A DNA stretch of 64,000 nucleotides from JBKBIP01 sp046297495 (GTDB lineage: Bacteria > Planctomycetota > Planctomycetia > Gemmatales > Gemmataceae). Under the pieces are notes generated by a model, which searched no databases, was not told the origin of the DNA, and saw only the letters and a program-made list of their open reading frames with translations. Of the stretch, positions 35,268-43,772 are shown in pieces; position 1 is the first letter of the stretch; each line of letters begins with the position of its first letter. The stretch covers positions 1 to 64,000 of the forward strand of contig JBKBIP010000021.1 in the NCBI GenBank assembly GCA_046297495.1, in the 5' to 3' direction. The translations under genes were made by a program, and so were the position numbers.

Positions 35268-35696
35268 ATGTCGAGTTTCTTGACCATGATCCGCGAGACG
35301 CATCCTTCCAAGGTAATGCTGTTGTATCGTCTGCTGGCTGGGGTACCGTTGACGTTATTCGGTGTCATCCATCTCCTAAATCCTGCTCCTCTCCGAGATA
35401 TTCTGGTCGTAAGCGAATTTCCGATGGTGGAAGTGAATGTCTATCTGGCTCCTACCTTGGAGGTAATCGCTGGATTATCGATGTTGGTGGGATTCTACGT
35501 TCGAATCGGCGGCATCCTGGGAGTGGCCATCATGATTCCGGCCATCATTGCCACTGCGAAACTGCAAGAGATGGCGGATGCGCCGCATGTGCCTTCCATC
35601 TTAATTCCTATTGTGATCCTCCTGGCGTGCTTGCTCCTCATCTGGCGCGGCGCGGGGGACTGGAGCGTCGATTGGTCCCAGACAAGCAGGATGTGA
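35268..35696 (+). CDS. DoxX-like small membrane protein
   Basis: 142 residues with four predicted membrane helices. The pattern LLYRLLAGVPLTLFGVIHLL, with a mid-protein LEVIAGLSMLVGFYVRIGG, fits DoxX/DUF-type quinol-linked membrane proteins. The ATG at 35268 has GAGG six bases upstream. It lies 41 bases after the TVP38 gene and ends the operon; redox work at the membrane would fit the gene order. The assignment rests on topology and a few motif residues, so it is moderate. Confidence 0.7.
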   Translation: MSSFLTMIRETHPSKVMLLYRLLAGVPLTLFGVIHLLNPAPLRDILVVSEFPMVEVNVYLAPTLEVIAGLSMLVGFYVRIGGILGVAIMIPAIIATAKLQEMADAPHVPSILIPIVILLACLLLIWRGAGDWSVDWSQTSRM

Positions 35697-35783
35697 GTTT
35701 GTTCGGCCCGCAGAGGACGTCTGCCCTCCGATCCACGGTACCATCAGAGAGTTTAGGCCCGTCGTTCACTCACAAACTCAAAT

Positions 35784-36512
35784 TCAAGGTACCAACACTC
35801 CCACCAGAACGTCATAACACGCATGTGCGCCGACGGCGACGGCAAAACCGCGCAACTGGAGTAGGAAGACGAAGTAGATTCCCGCCGACATGCGGAACAG
35901 AAATACCAAGTCGTGAAAAGGTTCGCCATAAGGTCCGATGTTATGGGCGGCGGCGAAGATCGTGGCGGAAATCAGAGCCGCTATCCCAAAGGCCGGCAAG
36001 CGCGGGGTCAGCGCGAGACACAGTACATGATAGAGACCGGCGAACAACAGCAAGCGGAAGATGAATTCCTCGTAGATACCAGCTCCAATGAAGGTAATCG
36101 CCAGACTGAGAGCATATTCGCTGGGTGTGGGAGTAGCTAACACGACGCCGAGCTGATCGAGGATGGGGCCTAGCGCCTTGCTGAAGCCCCACAGCACCAA
36201 GGCAAACCCCACGCTTTCCAAGATCATGCCAACCCAAACGCCGAACAGCTCGCTGGGTACGTCGTGGCGCCGCCGCCAGCTCCAGATCACGAAGAGCAAC
36301 GCCACCAGTGCCGGCGCGATGTACAGCGAACGCAGACCAAATGACTCCAGTCCCCAACGGAGCCAAACATCGGCGCCGTTGCGCAACGTGTCTGCATGCG
36401 GTCCCCCCAACCACAACACGCCTACCTCATAGGTAAGCAGCAATGGAACCAGAAAGAGCAAACAAGGCCAAGGATGTCGTGTGGCCGACCAGTACCCCCC
36501 CTGGGCGCGCAT
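35784..36512 (-). CDS. CPBP family intramembrane metalloprotease
   Basis: 242 residues, about six to eight hydrophobic segments. The CPBP (CaaX prenyl protease 2-like, Abi) motifs are present in order: GIYEEFIFR (motif 1, EExxxR), FAAAHNIGPYG (motif 2) and GAHACYD (motif 3, histidine and acidic residue). These are glutamic intramembrane endopeptidases. The target is unknown. The gene is convergent with the DoxX-like gene and lies 98 bases downstream of the HD-GYP gene on the same strand. Confidence 0.88.
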   Translation of the reverse strand: MRAQGGYWSATRHPWPCLLFLVPLLLTYEVGVLWLGGPHADTLRNGADVWLRWGLESFGLRSLYIAPALVALLFVIWSWRRRHDVPSELFGVWVGMILESVGFALVLWGFSKALGPILDQLGVVLATPTPSEYALSLAITFIGAGIYEEFIFRLLLFAGLYHVLCLALTPRLPAFGIAALISATIFAAAHNIGPYGEPFHDLVFLFRMSAGIYFVFLLQLRGFAVAVGAHACYDVLVGVLVP

Positions 36513-36610
36513 ACCGTCCTCGCTTCTTGGAGTCCAAGGTGTTCATCAAGTTGCGCTGGAAGCGAAATGACAATTACTTAGACAGTGATGGGTAACTTAT
36601 AAATATCCTC

Positions 36611-38092
36611 TCACATCAACGCCACCATCCGCTCCGCCAAGTATTGACGTCCCTGAACCGGCGGGAGCGCGCGGACAATAGATGTACCCTCGCATTGAGC
36701 CAGATCTAGCGGACGCGGCACGGGCAAAGGCTGTCCATGAGCCGTGGTTAGCTGGGCCACCACGGGGCGGGACGGCGTGTTCAGGTCGCGCCGGTTCATG
36801 TGCGTGGCAATCACCACGCCGACGGCGCCATCCGCCAACTCCACCACCGAACCGACCGGATAAAACGACAGTTGCAATAGGTACTCGGCATAGCGACGAT
36901 CCAAAGTCCCTTGTTCGGCCAACAACAAGGTATCCGTCAGGGCTGAACGCGGCTCCACCGCGGGACGATGCGGACGGGGCGAACACAGGGCGACATACAC
37001 ATCACACACCGCCAGGAAACGCACCAAGGGAACCAGCTGCATTTCCCGCATGCCGTTGGGGTATCCGGTGCCGTCCAGGCGTTCATGATGACATCCCACG
37101 GCCTCGGCCAACCAGACGGCACTAGGTAGTACTCGAACCACCATCTCGGCTCCTTGAAACGTGTGCCGTTCGATCAGCCGGCGTTCGTCGCTGGTCAAGG
37201 AGTCCGTTTTGGTCAATACCGCCGTTGGTACCTGCAACATGCCAATATCGTGCAGCAAGGCTGCCACTACTGCCTCCAGGGACAGATTGCGCAGCTCTCC
37301 GTCGTGTCGCGCTAATCGCGCCGCCACCTGAGCCACGGTCAAACTATGTCCAGCGACATAGCGCGGTGGATCATGGAGCTGTTCCTGTGAAAAACGAATC
37401 GCCTCCCCTTGCTGCGCCTCGGCCAACAGGGTCTCCGCCAAGCAGACAAACGGTTGAATGTCCTGCAAGGTACCCGCCTGAACTCGTGCCAACAGATCAG
37501 CCAGTTCGGACACCTGCCCCTCCGCGCGGCGGCGCTGCTCCAGGGCGTCCGTCAGCGATGTCAAGCGCTCATCCACGACTTGCAACGTCGCCTCTAACCC
37601 TTCGCACAACTGAAGCTGCACGCTGGGGGCGTTGGGATAGGCTTGCACCATGCGCAACGCCGTGTCCAACATCGCCAGCGTGGAGCGGTAGCGTTTCCAG
37701 AGAGGGTCCTTGTCATCCATGTCGCGCAGGGTTTCGAGGCGTTCCCCCAAACCACGCGAACGAACCAACATCTCTTGTCCCTGACCGAGCAGCCGCCGGG
37801 CGCGGGCCGTTAATCGCGCGGGGAGCGTGGTCGTCTCCTCATTGGCATTGACCGTTTCCAGTTGCCGGAACGCTCCGTCCAGCAACCGCGCGTGTTGGGA
37901 GACCGCCGCCAATTGTCGTTCCAACACTTTCACGCGCCGGGAAGCGTCCCCCAACCAACGGGCGGACGGCGGGGCTTCCTTATCCCGTTCCGAGTCCTGA
38001 TCCTCACCGGAACACGGAGTCCAGGTCCGCGATTGTTCCAGACGTTGACGTAAGGCGGCGATCTTGCCGAGCAAGACTTGGGTATCGCTCAT
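36611..38092 (-). CDS. HD-GYP domain protein, probable cyclic-di-GMP phosphodiesterase
   Basis: 493 residues. The first 240 are helical and probably coiled-coil (many L/R/E/Q, for example LGKIAALRQRLEQ), a likely sensor or dimer part without a known receiver domain. The HD-GYP domain spans about 245-390 with H281-D282 (LLHDIGM), H310 (ERHTFQGAEM) and HHERLDGTGYP (335-345), the hallmark of c-di-GMP-degrading members. The C-terminal 90 residues resemble the domain often found after HD-GYP (YPVGSVVELADG). The ATG at 38092 has GGGGGAG six bases upstream; ATG 38134 lacks one. No membrane helix. Confidence 0.9.
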   Translation of the reverse strand: MSDTQVLLGKIAALRQRLEQSRTWTPCSGEDQDSERDKEAPPSARWLGDASRRVKVLERQLAAVSQHARLLDGAFRQLETVNANEETTTLPARLTARARRLLGQGQEMLVRSRGLGERLETLRDMDDKDPLWKRYRSTLAMLDTALRMVQAYPNAPSVQLQLCEGLEATLQVVDERLTSLTDALEQRRRAEGQVSELADLLARVQAGTLQDIQPFVCLAETLLAEAQQGEAIRFSQEQLHDPPRYVAGHSLTVAQVAARLARHDGELRNLSLEAVVAALLHDIGMLQVPTAVLTKTDSLTSDERRLIERHTFQGAEMVVRVLPSAVWLAEAVGCHHERLDGTGYPNGMREMQLVPLVRFLAVCDVYVALCSPRPHRPAVEPRSALTDTLLLAEQGTLDRRYAEYLLQLSFYPVGSVVELADGAVGVVIATHMNRRDLNTPSRPVVAQLTTAHGQPLPVPRPLDLAQCEGTSIVRALPPVQGRQYLAERMVALM

Positions 38093-38230
38093 ACCGGCTC
38101 CCCCGACCTGGCGAAATGCGATTTCGACATTCATGGTGGTCGGCTCTGGAGGTCTTCGGTCGTTATCGACCGGATCGACTTGGAACTTTAGGAAAAATGG
38201 CGTTTTTCTCTCGAGGAAGTTCCTCTTTCC

Positions 38231-39565
38231 TTATGCCGGATCCCACGCGAAGTAGGCGGCGAACAGCAAGGCGGCGACATACATAAGCCAATGTACTTCG
38301 CGGAAGCGGCCACTCAGCACCATGATGGCCATGTAGCTGATGAAGCCGAAGCCGATGCCGTGGGCGATGGAGTAGGTGAAGGGCAAGGTGACAAGGATCA
38401 AGAACGAGGGGATGGCGGTTTCGAGTTGGTTAAAATCGATGGCGGCCATGTGCGTGGCCATGAGGAAGCCAATCAGGATCAGAGCGGGAGCGGTAGCGGC
38501 GGACGGAACGATCACCAACAGTGGCGCGGCGACGATGGCCAACAGCATCAGTAAGCCGACAAAGATCGAGTGCAAGCCGGTCCGCGCCCCCTCAGCCACC
38601 CCCGCCGCTGATTCAATATAGGATGTCACCGAACTGACCCCCATGAAGCCGCCGATGGATGCCGCCGCCGAATCGACCAACAGCACTTCGCGCAGCTGGG
38701 GAATTTGCCCTTTCTCATCCGTGAGCTTCGCTTGCTCGGCGACGCCGGTGACCGTCCCCAGCGTGTCAAAGAAATCCACCATCAACACGGCCAGCAACAA
38801 CGGAACGAAGGAGAGCTTGAGAGCGGCAAGCACGTCGGCTTGAGCGACGATTGCAAAACTCGGCGCGGTGAACTCACTGGGCCAATGCACCAAGCCAAAA
38901 CAGGCTCCCACGATGGTGCCGAAGAGAATGCCGATGACGATGGCGCCGCGCAGACGCCGGGCCACCAACAGCGCCGTCACGAGTAAGCCAATCATGGCCA
39001 CGGCCGCCTCCGGTTGCATGAGACTGCCGAATGTCACAGGAGGCAGGGTCTTGTGGGGGTCCTGGATCAATTCGTGCAGGGTGCCAGGCGGCACGATCAC
39101 CAGCTTGGCGTTGACGGCGCCGATGAAGGCGATGAACAAACCGATCCCCGCGCCAATGGCGCGGCGCATGTCGCGTGGGATGGCGTCGAGCATCTTTTCC
39201 CGAAAGCCCAGGAATACCAGCACCAGCATGACCAGGCCGTCCAAAATGATCAGCCCCATCGCGGCTTGCCAACCACCCATCCGGGGAGCGAGCTGAAAAG
39301 CGACGATGGCGTTCAGGCCCATGCCGCTGGCCAAGGCAAGCGGGAAATTCGCCACGAACCCCATCAAGATGCAGCAAATCCCCGCCGCTGCCGCCGTGCA
39401 GGTGATGGCCGAGGCGCGGGGGACGCCGGCTGCCGCCAGGATGTCCGGGTTGATGACCAGAATATAGGCCATGGTCAGGAATGTGGCCACGGCGCCGCGT
39501 AGCTCGCGCGGCACTGTCGAGCCGCGTTCCTCCAAGGCGAACCGTCGATTCAAGAATGCCCGCAT
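38231..39565 (-). CDS. NCS2 family purine/xanthine-type permease
   Basis: 444 residues, about twelve to fourteen membrane helices. It belongs to the AzgA-like branch of the nucleobase-cation symporters, which import adenine, guanine or hypoxanthine with protons. Signature segments are TFLTMAYILVINPDIL, SGMGLNAIVAF, VDFFDTLGTVTGVAEQAKL and SSVTSYIESAAGVAEGARTG. The ATG at 39565 fits the typical N-terminus (FLNRRFALEERGSTVPRE). The longer in-frame extension to 40027 overlaps the aminotransferase gene and is rejected. The exact substrate is not decidable by eye. Confidence 0.93.
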   Translation of the reverse strand: MRAFLNRRFALEERGSTVPRELRGAVATFLTMAYILVINPDILAAAGVPRASAITCTAAAAGICCILMGFVANFPLALASGMGLNAIVAFQLAPRMGGWQAAMGLIILDGLVMLVLVFLGFREKMLDAIPRDMRRAIGAGIGLFIAFIGAVNAKLVIVPPGTLHELIQDPHKTLPPVTFGSLMQPEAAVAMIGLLVTALLVARRLRGAIVIGILFGTIVGACFGLVHWPSEFTAPSFAIVAQADVLAALKLSFVPLLLAVLMVDFFDTLGTVTGVAEQAKLTDEKGQIPQLREVLLVDSAAASIGGFMGVSSVTSYIESAAGVAEGARTGLHSIFVGLLMLLAIVAAPLLVIVPSAATAPALILIGFLMATHMAAIDFNQLETAIPSFLILVTLPFTYSIAHGIGFGFISYMAIMVLSGRFREVHWLMYVAALLFAAYFAWDPA

Positions 39566-39592
39566 GAATGTTCTTCCGGCCCATGCTGAATG

Positions 39593-39638
39593 GATCGTTT
39601 CGCGCGGTGAGTCGAGAGCCGGCGTGAAACGATGAATC
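39593..39638. repeat. Palindromic repeat, family 2
   Basis: Arms gatcgtttcgcgc (39593-39605) and gcgtgaaacgatgaatc (39622-39638) pair at 11 of 12 core positions. The element lies between the aminotransferase gene and the permease gene (both minus). Its ends resemble those of the elements at 46848 and 55777. Confidence 0.6.
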
Positions 39639-39648
39639 GGAAAGGCGT

Positions 39649-40968
39649 TCACACTCCCGCCTGAATCTCCCCTGCCAACCAAGTCAACACCGTGTCCAAT
39701 TTGACGATCCCTTCGTCGATCTCTTCGGGAGTGATGATCAGGGGGGGAGCGATCAAGATGAGGCTGCCGCGCGCCAGCAGGTGCAAGCCCTCGTCCCAGG
39801 CTCGGCGTTTGATTCGCGTGGGGAGCGGGGAATCGACGTTGGGGGGGACCAGCGGTTGCTTGTGCCGCGGATCGCGTGTTAGCTCCAGCGTGGCCAACAG
39901 TCCCTTGCCGCGCACGTCGCTGATACAAGGATGACGTTGGGCCAGCTCGGCGAGCTTGGCGAACAGGATGTCCCCCATGTGGCGGGCGTGCGGAATGAGC
40001 TGCTGGTCTTCGTATTCCTCGAGGCAAGCGATGGCGGCGGCACAGGCCAGCGGATGGGCAGCATAGGTGCTCCCCAACGGCAACAGGCGGTGCTCGAACA
40101 GCTCGGAGAGTTTGTCATTGATGATGACTGCTCCCATCGGCACGTAGCCCGATGTCAACCCCTTGGCCAGCACCAGCATATCGGGAACCACTTGCTCATG
40201 CTCCACAGCAAACCAGGTCCCCGTGCGGCCAAAGCCACAAATCACCTCATCGGCAATCAGCAAGATGCCATACTGATCGCACAATTGCCGTAAGCCAGTC
40301 AAATAGCCGTCCGGCAACGGATACCCTCCCGCCGCGCCGGTGACAGGTTCGACGACGATGGCGGCCACGGTGTTGGGATTTTCGAGCTGAAGCTGCTTAT
40401 CCAACATTTCCAAACTGCGGGCCGTCCAGTGGGGGACCGGCTCCCCCTCGCGGCGGTGATAAATGGGATCGAGGAAACGCACCGTCCCCGCCGGTCCCGG
40501 TTCGATGGCGGCTCGGCGCGGATCGCCGCCAACGCCGAGCGTGCCGAACGTGGTGCCGTGGTAGCTGTGGTACTTCGAGAATATCTTGGGGCGTCCCGTC
40601 GCCATGCGGGCCAGGATGAACGCCTGATCGTCCGCCTCGCTGCCGCTGTTGACGAAGAAACACTTGTTCAAATCCCCCGGCGTCTTCTCGCTCAGCGCTT
40701 CGGCCAAGGCGCTGCGTTCATCCGTCAACACCGTCGGTGTGACGCAGCAAGCCTTTTCTGCCTGCCGCTGGATGGCCTCAATGACGCGCCGATTGCCATG
40801 CCCCAGGTTGCAGTTGAACAGTTGCGACAGGAAATCGAGATAGCGCCGCCCTTGCTTATCGTGGAAATACACCCCTTCGCCGTGATCAAATTCCAGCACC
40901 GGGTCTTCGCGCTCTTGCACGGTCCAGGGCAAGAGGATGTGCTGGCGGGGAGAAGTCATGGTAGTCAT
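39649..40968 (-). CDS. Class III PLP-dependent aminotransferase
   Basis: 439 residues, full family length. The ornithine/acetylornithine/omega-amino acid group fits: FFVNSGSEADDQAF (phosphate loop), YHSYHGTTFGTLG, LLIADEVICGFGRTG (aspartate to the pyridine N) and LVLAKGLTSGYVPMG with the Schiff-base lysine. The physiological amine donor is unknown; omega-amino acid:pyruvate aminotransferases share these motifs. The ATG at 40968 has AAAGGA seven bases upstream. It sits behind a hydroxyacid dehydrogenase gene on the same strand, with a 63-base gap. Confidence 0.93.
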   Translation of the reverse strand: MTTMTSPRQHILLPWTVQEREDPVLEFDHGEGVYFHDKQGRRYLDFLSQLFNCNLGHGNRRVIEAIQRQAEKACCVTPTVLTDERSALAEALSEKTPGDLNKCFFVNSGSEADDQAFILARMATGRPKIFSKYHSYHGTTFGTLGVGGDPRRAAIEPGPAGTVRFLDPIYHRREGEPVPHWTARSLEMLDKQLQLENPNTVAAIVVEPVTGAAGGYPLPDGYLTGLRQLCDQYGILLIADEVICGFGRTGTWFAVEHEQVVPDMLVLAKGLTSGYVPMGAVIINDKLSELFEHRLLPLGSTYAAHPLACAAAIACLEEYEDQQLIPHARHMGDILFAKLAELAQRHPCISDVRGKGLLATLELTRDPRHKQPLVPPNVDSPLPTRIKRRAWDEGLHLLARGSLILIAPPLIITPEEIDEGIVKLDTVLTWLAGEIQAGV

Positions 40969-40990
40969 TGGGTTGTCCTTTGGTTACTGG

Positions 40991-41011
40991 CCTGCGGCGC
41001 GCGTGCTAAAC
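40991..41011. repeat. Degenerate half-element of repeat family 1
   Basis: Sequence cctgcggcg...gctaaac resembles the right arm of family 1 (cctgtggctcgctcgctaaac) at 17 of 21 positions, in the short gap between the aminotransferase and the dehydrogenase genes. Divergence makes this uncertain. Confidence 0.35.
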
Positions 41012-41031
41012 GGGATGGATAACGATACGGA

Positions 41032-42033
41032 TTAAAACCACATCGCCTTGTTCACGACATTGCGTAGTGGTTGATTGTGAAGGAAACGCTGGATGTTGTC
41101 CAGCAAAACGCCCAGATGGCGCTCGGCGATGCGGGGGGAATAGCCGGCGACATGCGGCGTGAGGATGACGTTGTCCAGTTGCCACAGGGGATGATCGGCG
41201 GGCAGCGGCTCGATTTCGTACACATCCAGGGCGGCCCCGGCGATGTCCTGGGCTTGCAAGGCGGCGGTCAGGTCGGCCAGGTCCACGATGGCCCCCCGGC
41301 CAATGTTGATGAGATAGGCGGTATGTTGCATCTGTTGGAGTTGTGGTCGGCGGAACAGCTTGTAGGTTTCCGGCGTGTGCGGGGCGGCGATGACCACGAA
41401 GTCGCTCTGGCCAAGCAATTCGGGCAGCTTGTCCGGGCCGCCGAGCAGGGTCACATCGTCGGGAGATTGTTTCGCCACCGGATCGATGGCCAACACCTTC
41501 ATGCCAAAGGCCCGGCCGCGCCGCGCGATCTCCGCACCAATCTCCCCCAAGCCGACGATGCCCAAGGTGGCGTCGGCCAGGTGCAGATGGGCGCGATCGA
41601 TGGCGCTGACCGTCCCCGGCCCCGACGCGAACGACACCCGCTCCGCCTCGCCGCCGACGGGTTCCCAACGTCCGGTCTTCTGCAAGCGGATATAATGGTG
41701 CAAGTTGCGGGCGAAGCAGAGGATGTAGCCGAACACCTGATCGGCGATGACATCGGAGAACAAGCCGCGCATGTTGGTCAGCGTGCATGGATGCGCGACC
41801 AGTTCGGGGAACACGTAATGCTCCAGGCTGGCCGTCGGCGATTGCACCCAGCGCAGCTTTTGAGCGGCGGCCAACAGCGGTGGCGTGAGCTTGCCGAAGA
41901 AGGCGTCGGCGTCCTCGATGGCTTGCAAGGCTTCGGCCTCGCTGGCGGCGTTGACCACCTCATGCCCCGACGCCGCCCCGCGAATCCGCTCCAGCCGGGC
42001 CGATTCCACGGGTGGATGAAGGACCAGTTTCAT
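41032..42033 (-). CDS. D-2-hydroxyacid dehydrogenase
   Basis: 333 residues of the NAD-dependent 2-hydroxyacid dehydrogenase family. The cofactor loop is GLGEIG (161-166), and the catalytic triad is R246 (NIGRGAIVD), E275 (VYEIEPLP) and H294 (TPHVAG). These enzymes reduce 2-oxoacids, or oxidise D-2-hydroxyacids, with NAD(P)H. The substrate (for example glycerate, lactate or phosphoglycerate) is not clear; there is no ACT domain, so not classical SerA. It is upstream of the class III aminotransferase on the same strand, and both could serve amino or hydroxy acid metabolism. Confidence 0.92.
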   Translation of the reverse strand: MKLVLHPPVESARLERIRGAASGHEVVNAASEAEALQAIEDADAFFGKLTPPLLAAAQKLRWVQSPTASLEHYVFPELVAHPCTLTNMRGLFSDVIADQVFGYILCFARNLHHYIRLQKTGRWEPVGGEAERVSFASGPGTVSAIDRAHLHLADATLGIVGLGEIGAEIARRGRAFGMKVLAIDPVAKQSPDDVTLLGGPDKLPELLGQSDFVVIAAPHTPETYKLFRRPQLQQMQHTAYLINIGRGAIVDLADLTAALQAQDIAGAALDVYEIEPLPADHPLWQLDNVILTPHVAGYSPRIAERHLGVLLDNIQRFLHNQPLRNVVNKAMWF

Positions 42034-42200
42034 GCTTTCGATTCCCCGCGAACGTAATGAAGATAAATGAAGCTGTTATAGGATTTTCCAGCAGAGGAGT
42101 CAGGCTTCCTGTCCACGCGCCGCAGTGGATCACGGCGTCTTGCAATGCGGATGTCAATAATCGACGTGTACACCCTGCTTGCCATGCTTGATGTCCCTCC

Positions 42201-42893
42201 TCACATCAACACATCCACCGGATACGCATTCGCCGCCCACAGGGCTTCGGCGTAGGGGACGCCGCAGGTGGCGCCGCGGTAGCGAGCCAGGGTTTCCTTG
42301 GCGCGGAGGGCGCCATCCTGTTTCTTGGCGTCATACGGTTGGTTGCGGGTCAGGGCCATCATGCGGCCCAGCCATTCGCTGGCGGCCGGCCATTCGGCGC
42401 TGATGTCCACGAAGGTATTCGGCTCGAAGCCGATGGTGTGGCGCGGGCCGTTGTCGTAGAGATAAATCCGGCGCGGGGTTGGCACCGGTCCCTGGTCCCA
42501 CACGCGGTCGCCGTGCCGCAGGGCGATCTTGCTGAGCGTTGAGGCCACCTCATGATCATGGTGATGATCGTGCGGCCACATCGTGAAGGCGAGGTCCGGT
42601 TTGACATCGGCCACCACCGCCGCGACGGCCCGTTTGGTCTCCAGCGTGACATCGTAGCGGTGCGAGGCAAAATCCAGATAACGCATGTCCATGCCGTATT
42701 CCTTGCTGATGGCAATGGTGGACGACACGAATTCCTTTTCGCGTCCTTTGGTCGGTGCCCAATTGCTGTAATCACCGATCAACGACAAGATCACGACACG
42801 ATCATGCTTCCGCGCCGCTTGCAAAAGAATACCGGGAATGCCAAACACGCAATCATCATAATGCGCGCCGATGGCCAGGATGGTTTTGGCCAT
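42201..42893 (-). CDS. PIG-L (LmbE-like) family deacetylase
   Basis: 230 residues. PIG-L proteins are zinc-dependent N-acetylglucosaminide deacetylases. The first zinc motif is H11-Y-D-D14, where most members have AHPDD; here tyrosine replaces proline. The second histidine cluster is HDHHHDHE (108-115). The sequence LFTMWPHDHHHDHE-like layout and the C-terminal aromatic segment agree with the family. No signal peptide. Substrate unknown; such genes in planctomycetes often serve surface or storage sugar metabolism. Confidence 0.9.
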   Translation of the reverse strand: MAKTILAIGAHYDDCVFGIPGILLQAARKHDRVVILSLIGDYSNWAPTKGREKEFVSSTIAISKEYGMDMRYLDFASHRYDVTLETKRAVAAVVADVKPDLAFTMWPHDHHHDHEVASTLSKIALRHGDRVWDQGPVPTPRRIYLYDNGPRHTIGFEPNTFVDISAEWPAASEWLGRMMALTRNQPYDAKKQDGALRAKETLARYRGATCGVPYAEALWAANAYPVDVLM

Positions 42894-43020
42894 GATAAGA
42901 AAGCTCCTGAATCAAGATAAACCGAAGATACGAAATAGGAGCGAGGCACGGTTGGCCTCTGTATTCGAGCCTCTTTATTTCCCTGCTTGCTGGAGAAAAA
43001 GAATGCCTCATGTCATGCTC

Positions 43021-43422
43021 TTACCATATAACCGGGATACCACACGCTTGAATTTGTCGATCGCGAGTCACTAACGGCAGGCTAAGAGTAACCGCTGTCG
43101 CCACGATCATACGGTCAGGCATGTCCCTCACAATCGTAGCCGCAACTGATCGCATCAATTCCGCCATCGTTAGGTCCAGAGGAGTCACGATTAATTCAGG
43201 ATTAGGACGATGCAATTCCACCAACAACTGATCGAGAAGAACAACGGGAAAACGCCCCTTTTCCACAAGGTAGGTCAGTTCCACAATCGTCACGGTTGAG
43301 ACGTAAACAGGATCGCCGGTGGCCAAGGCGGTTCGGATTGCTGCCAAGGCGGTGGGAGAAAGTCGAGGCGAGCCTTCCAAATACCAAATGGTCGCATGGG
43401 TGTCCAAAACCAGTCCGGCCAT
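43021..43422 (-). CDS. PIN-domain toxin, VapC-like
   Basis: 133 residues of the PIN domain RNase family. Acidic residues D7 (LVLDTHATIW), E48 (VELT), D103 (MPDRMIVATA) and D121 (LVTRDRQI) match the metal-binding set, so the RNase should be active. The start overlaps the stop of the upstream 70-codon gene as TGATG, so the pair is a classic toxin-antitoxin arrangement with the antitoxin first. Confidence 0.88.
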   Translation of the reverse strand: MAGLVLDTHATIWYLEGSPRLSPTALAAIRTALATGDPVYVSTVTIVELTYLVEKGRFPVVLLDQLLVELHRPNPELIVTPLDLTMAELMRSVAATIVRDMPDRMIVATAVTLSLPLVTRDRQIQACGIPVIW

Positions 43423-43634
43423 CAGATGTCCTCACGCGGGAAAGTACCCCACATCTCCCGCCGCGCTTCGGCAATGTCAGCTTCCGTGGTGTCATATCCT
43501 TTGAACAAGCCATACAACTCTGTTCGCGGTGGGAGAGGTTCTGGGGAAAGTTGCTCAATGAATGCCAACACCTGCCGCTGCTTCTCTTCGGGCAACATCC
43601 ATAATTTCATCATCACGCGCGTGGCAATCGTCAT
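43422..43634 (-). CDS. Putative antitoxin of the PIN toxin
   Basis: 70 residues. The N-terminal part (MKLWMLPEEKQRQVLAFIEQL) is similar to short DUF2281-type antitoxins; the C-terminal part is acidic and contains the SPEPLPPR spacer. It should bind DNA or the toxin and silence it. Coupling to the PIN gene by TGATG and its small size give the main support. Confidence 0.7.
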   Translation of the reverse strand: MTIATRVMMKLWMLPEEKQRQVLAFIEQLSPEPLPPRTELYGLFKGYDTTEADIAEARREMWGTFPREDI

Positions 43635-43772
43635 AGTTCAGGTGCTCCTTGATCGTATCATGTATATTTCATCAATTCAGTATAACATGGAGTCGGTTCG
43701 CAAAGCCCCTCGCCCTCGAAGCGAGAGAGGGAAACTTTCGGAACCGTCTCTCAGAGTGGGCAAGGTGTATGT

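Noticed and set aside
39566..40027. N-terminal extension of the permease frame
   Set aside because: It overlaps the aminotransferase gene in another frame and adds no permease-like sequence; the ATG at 39565 fits the family N-terminus.
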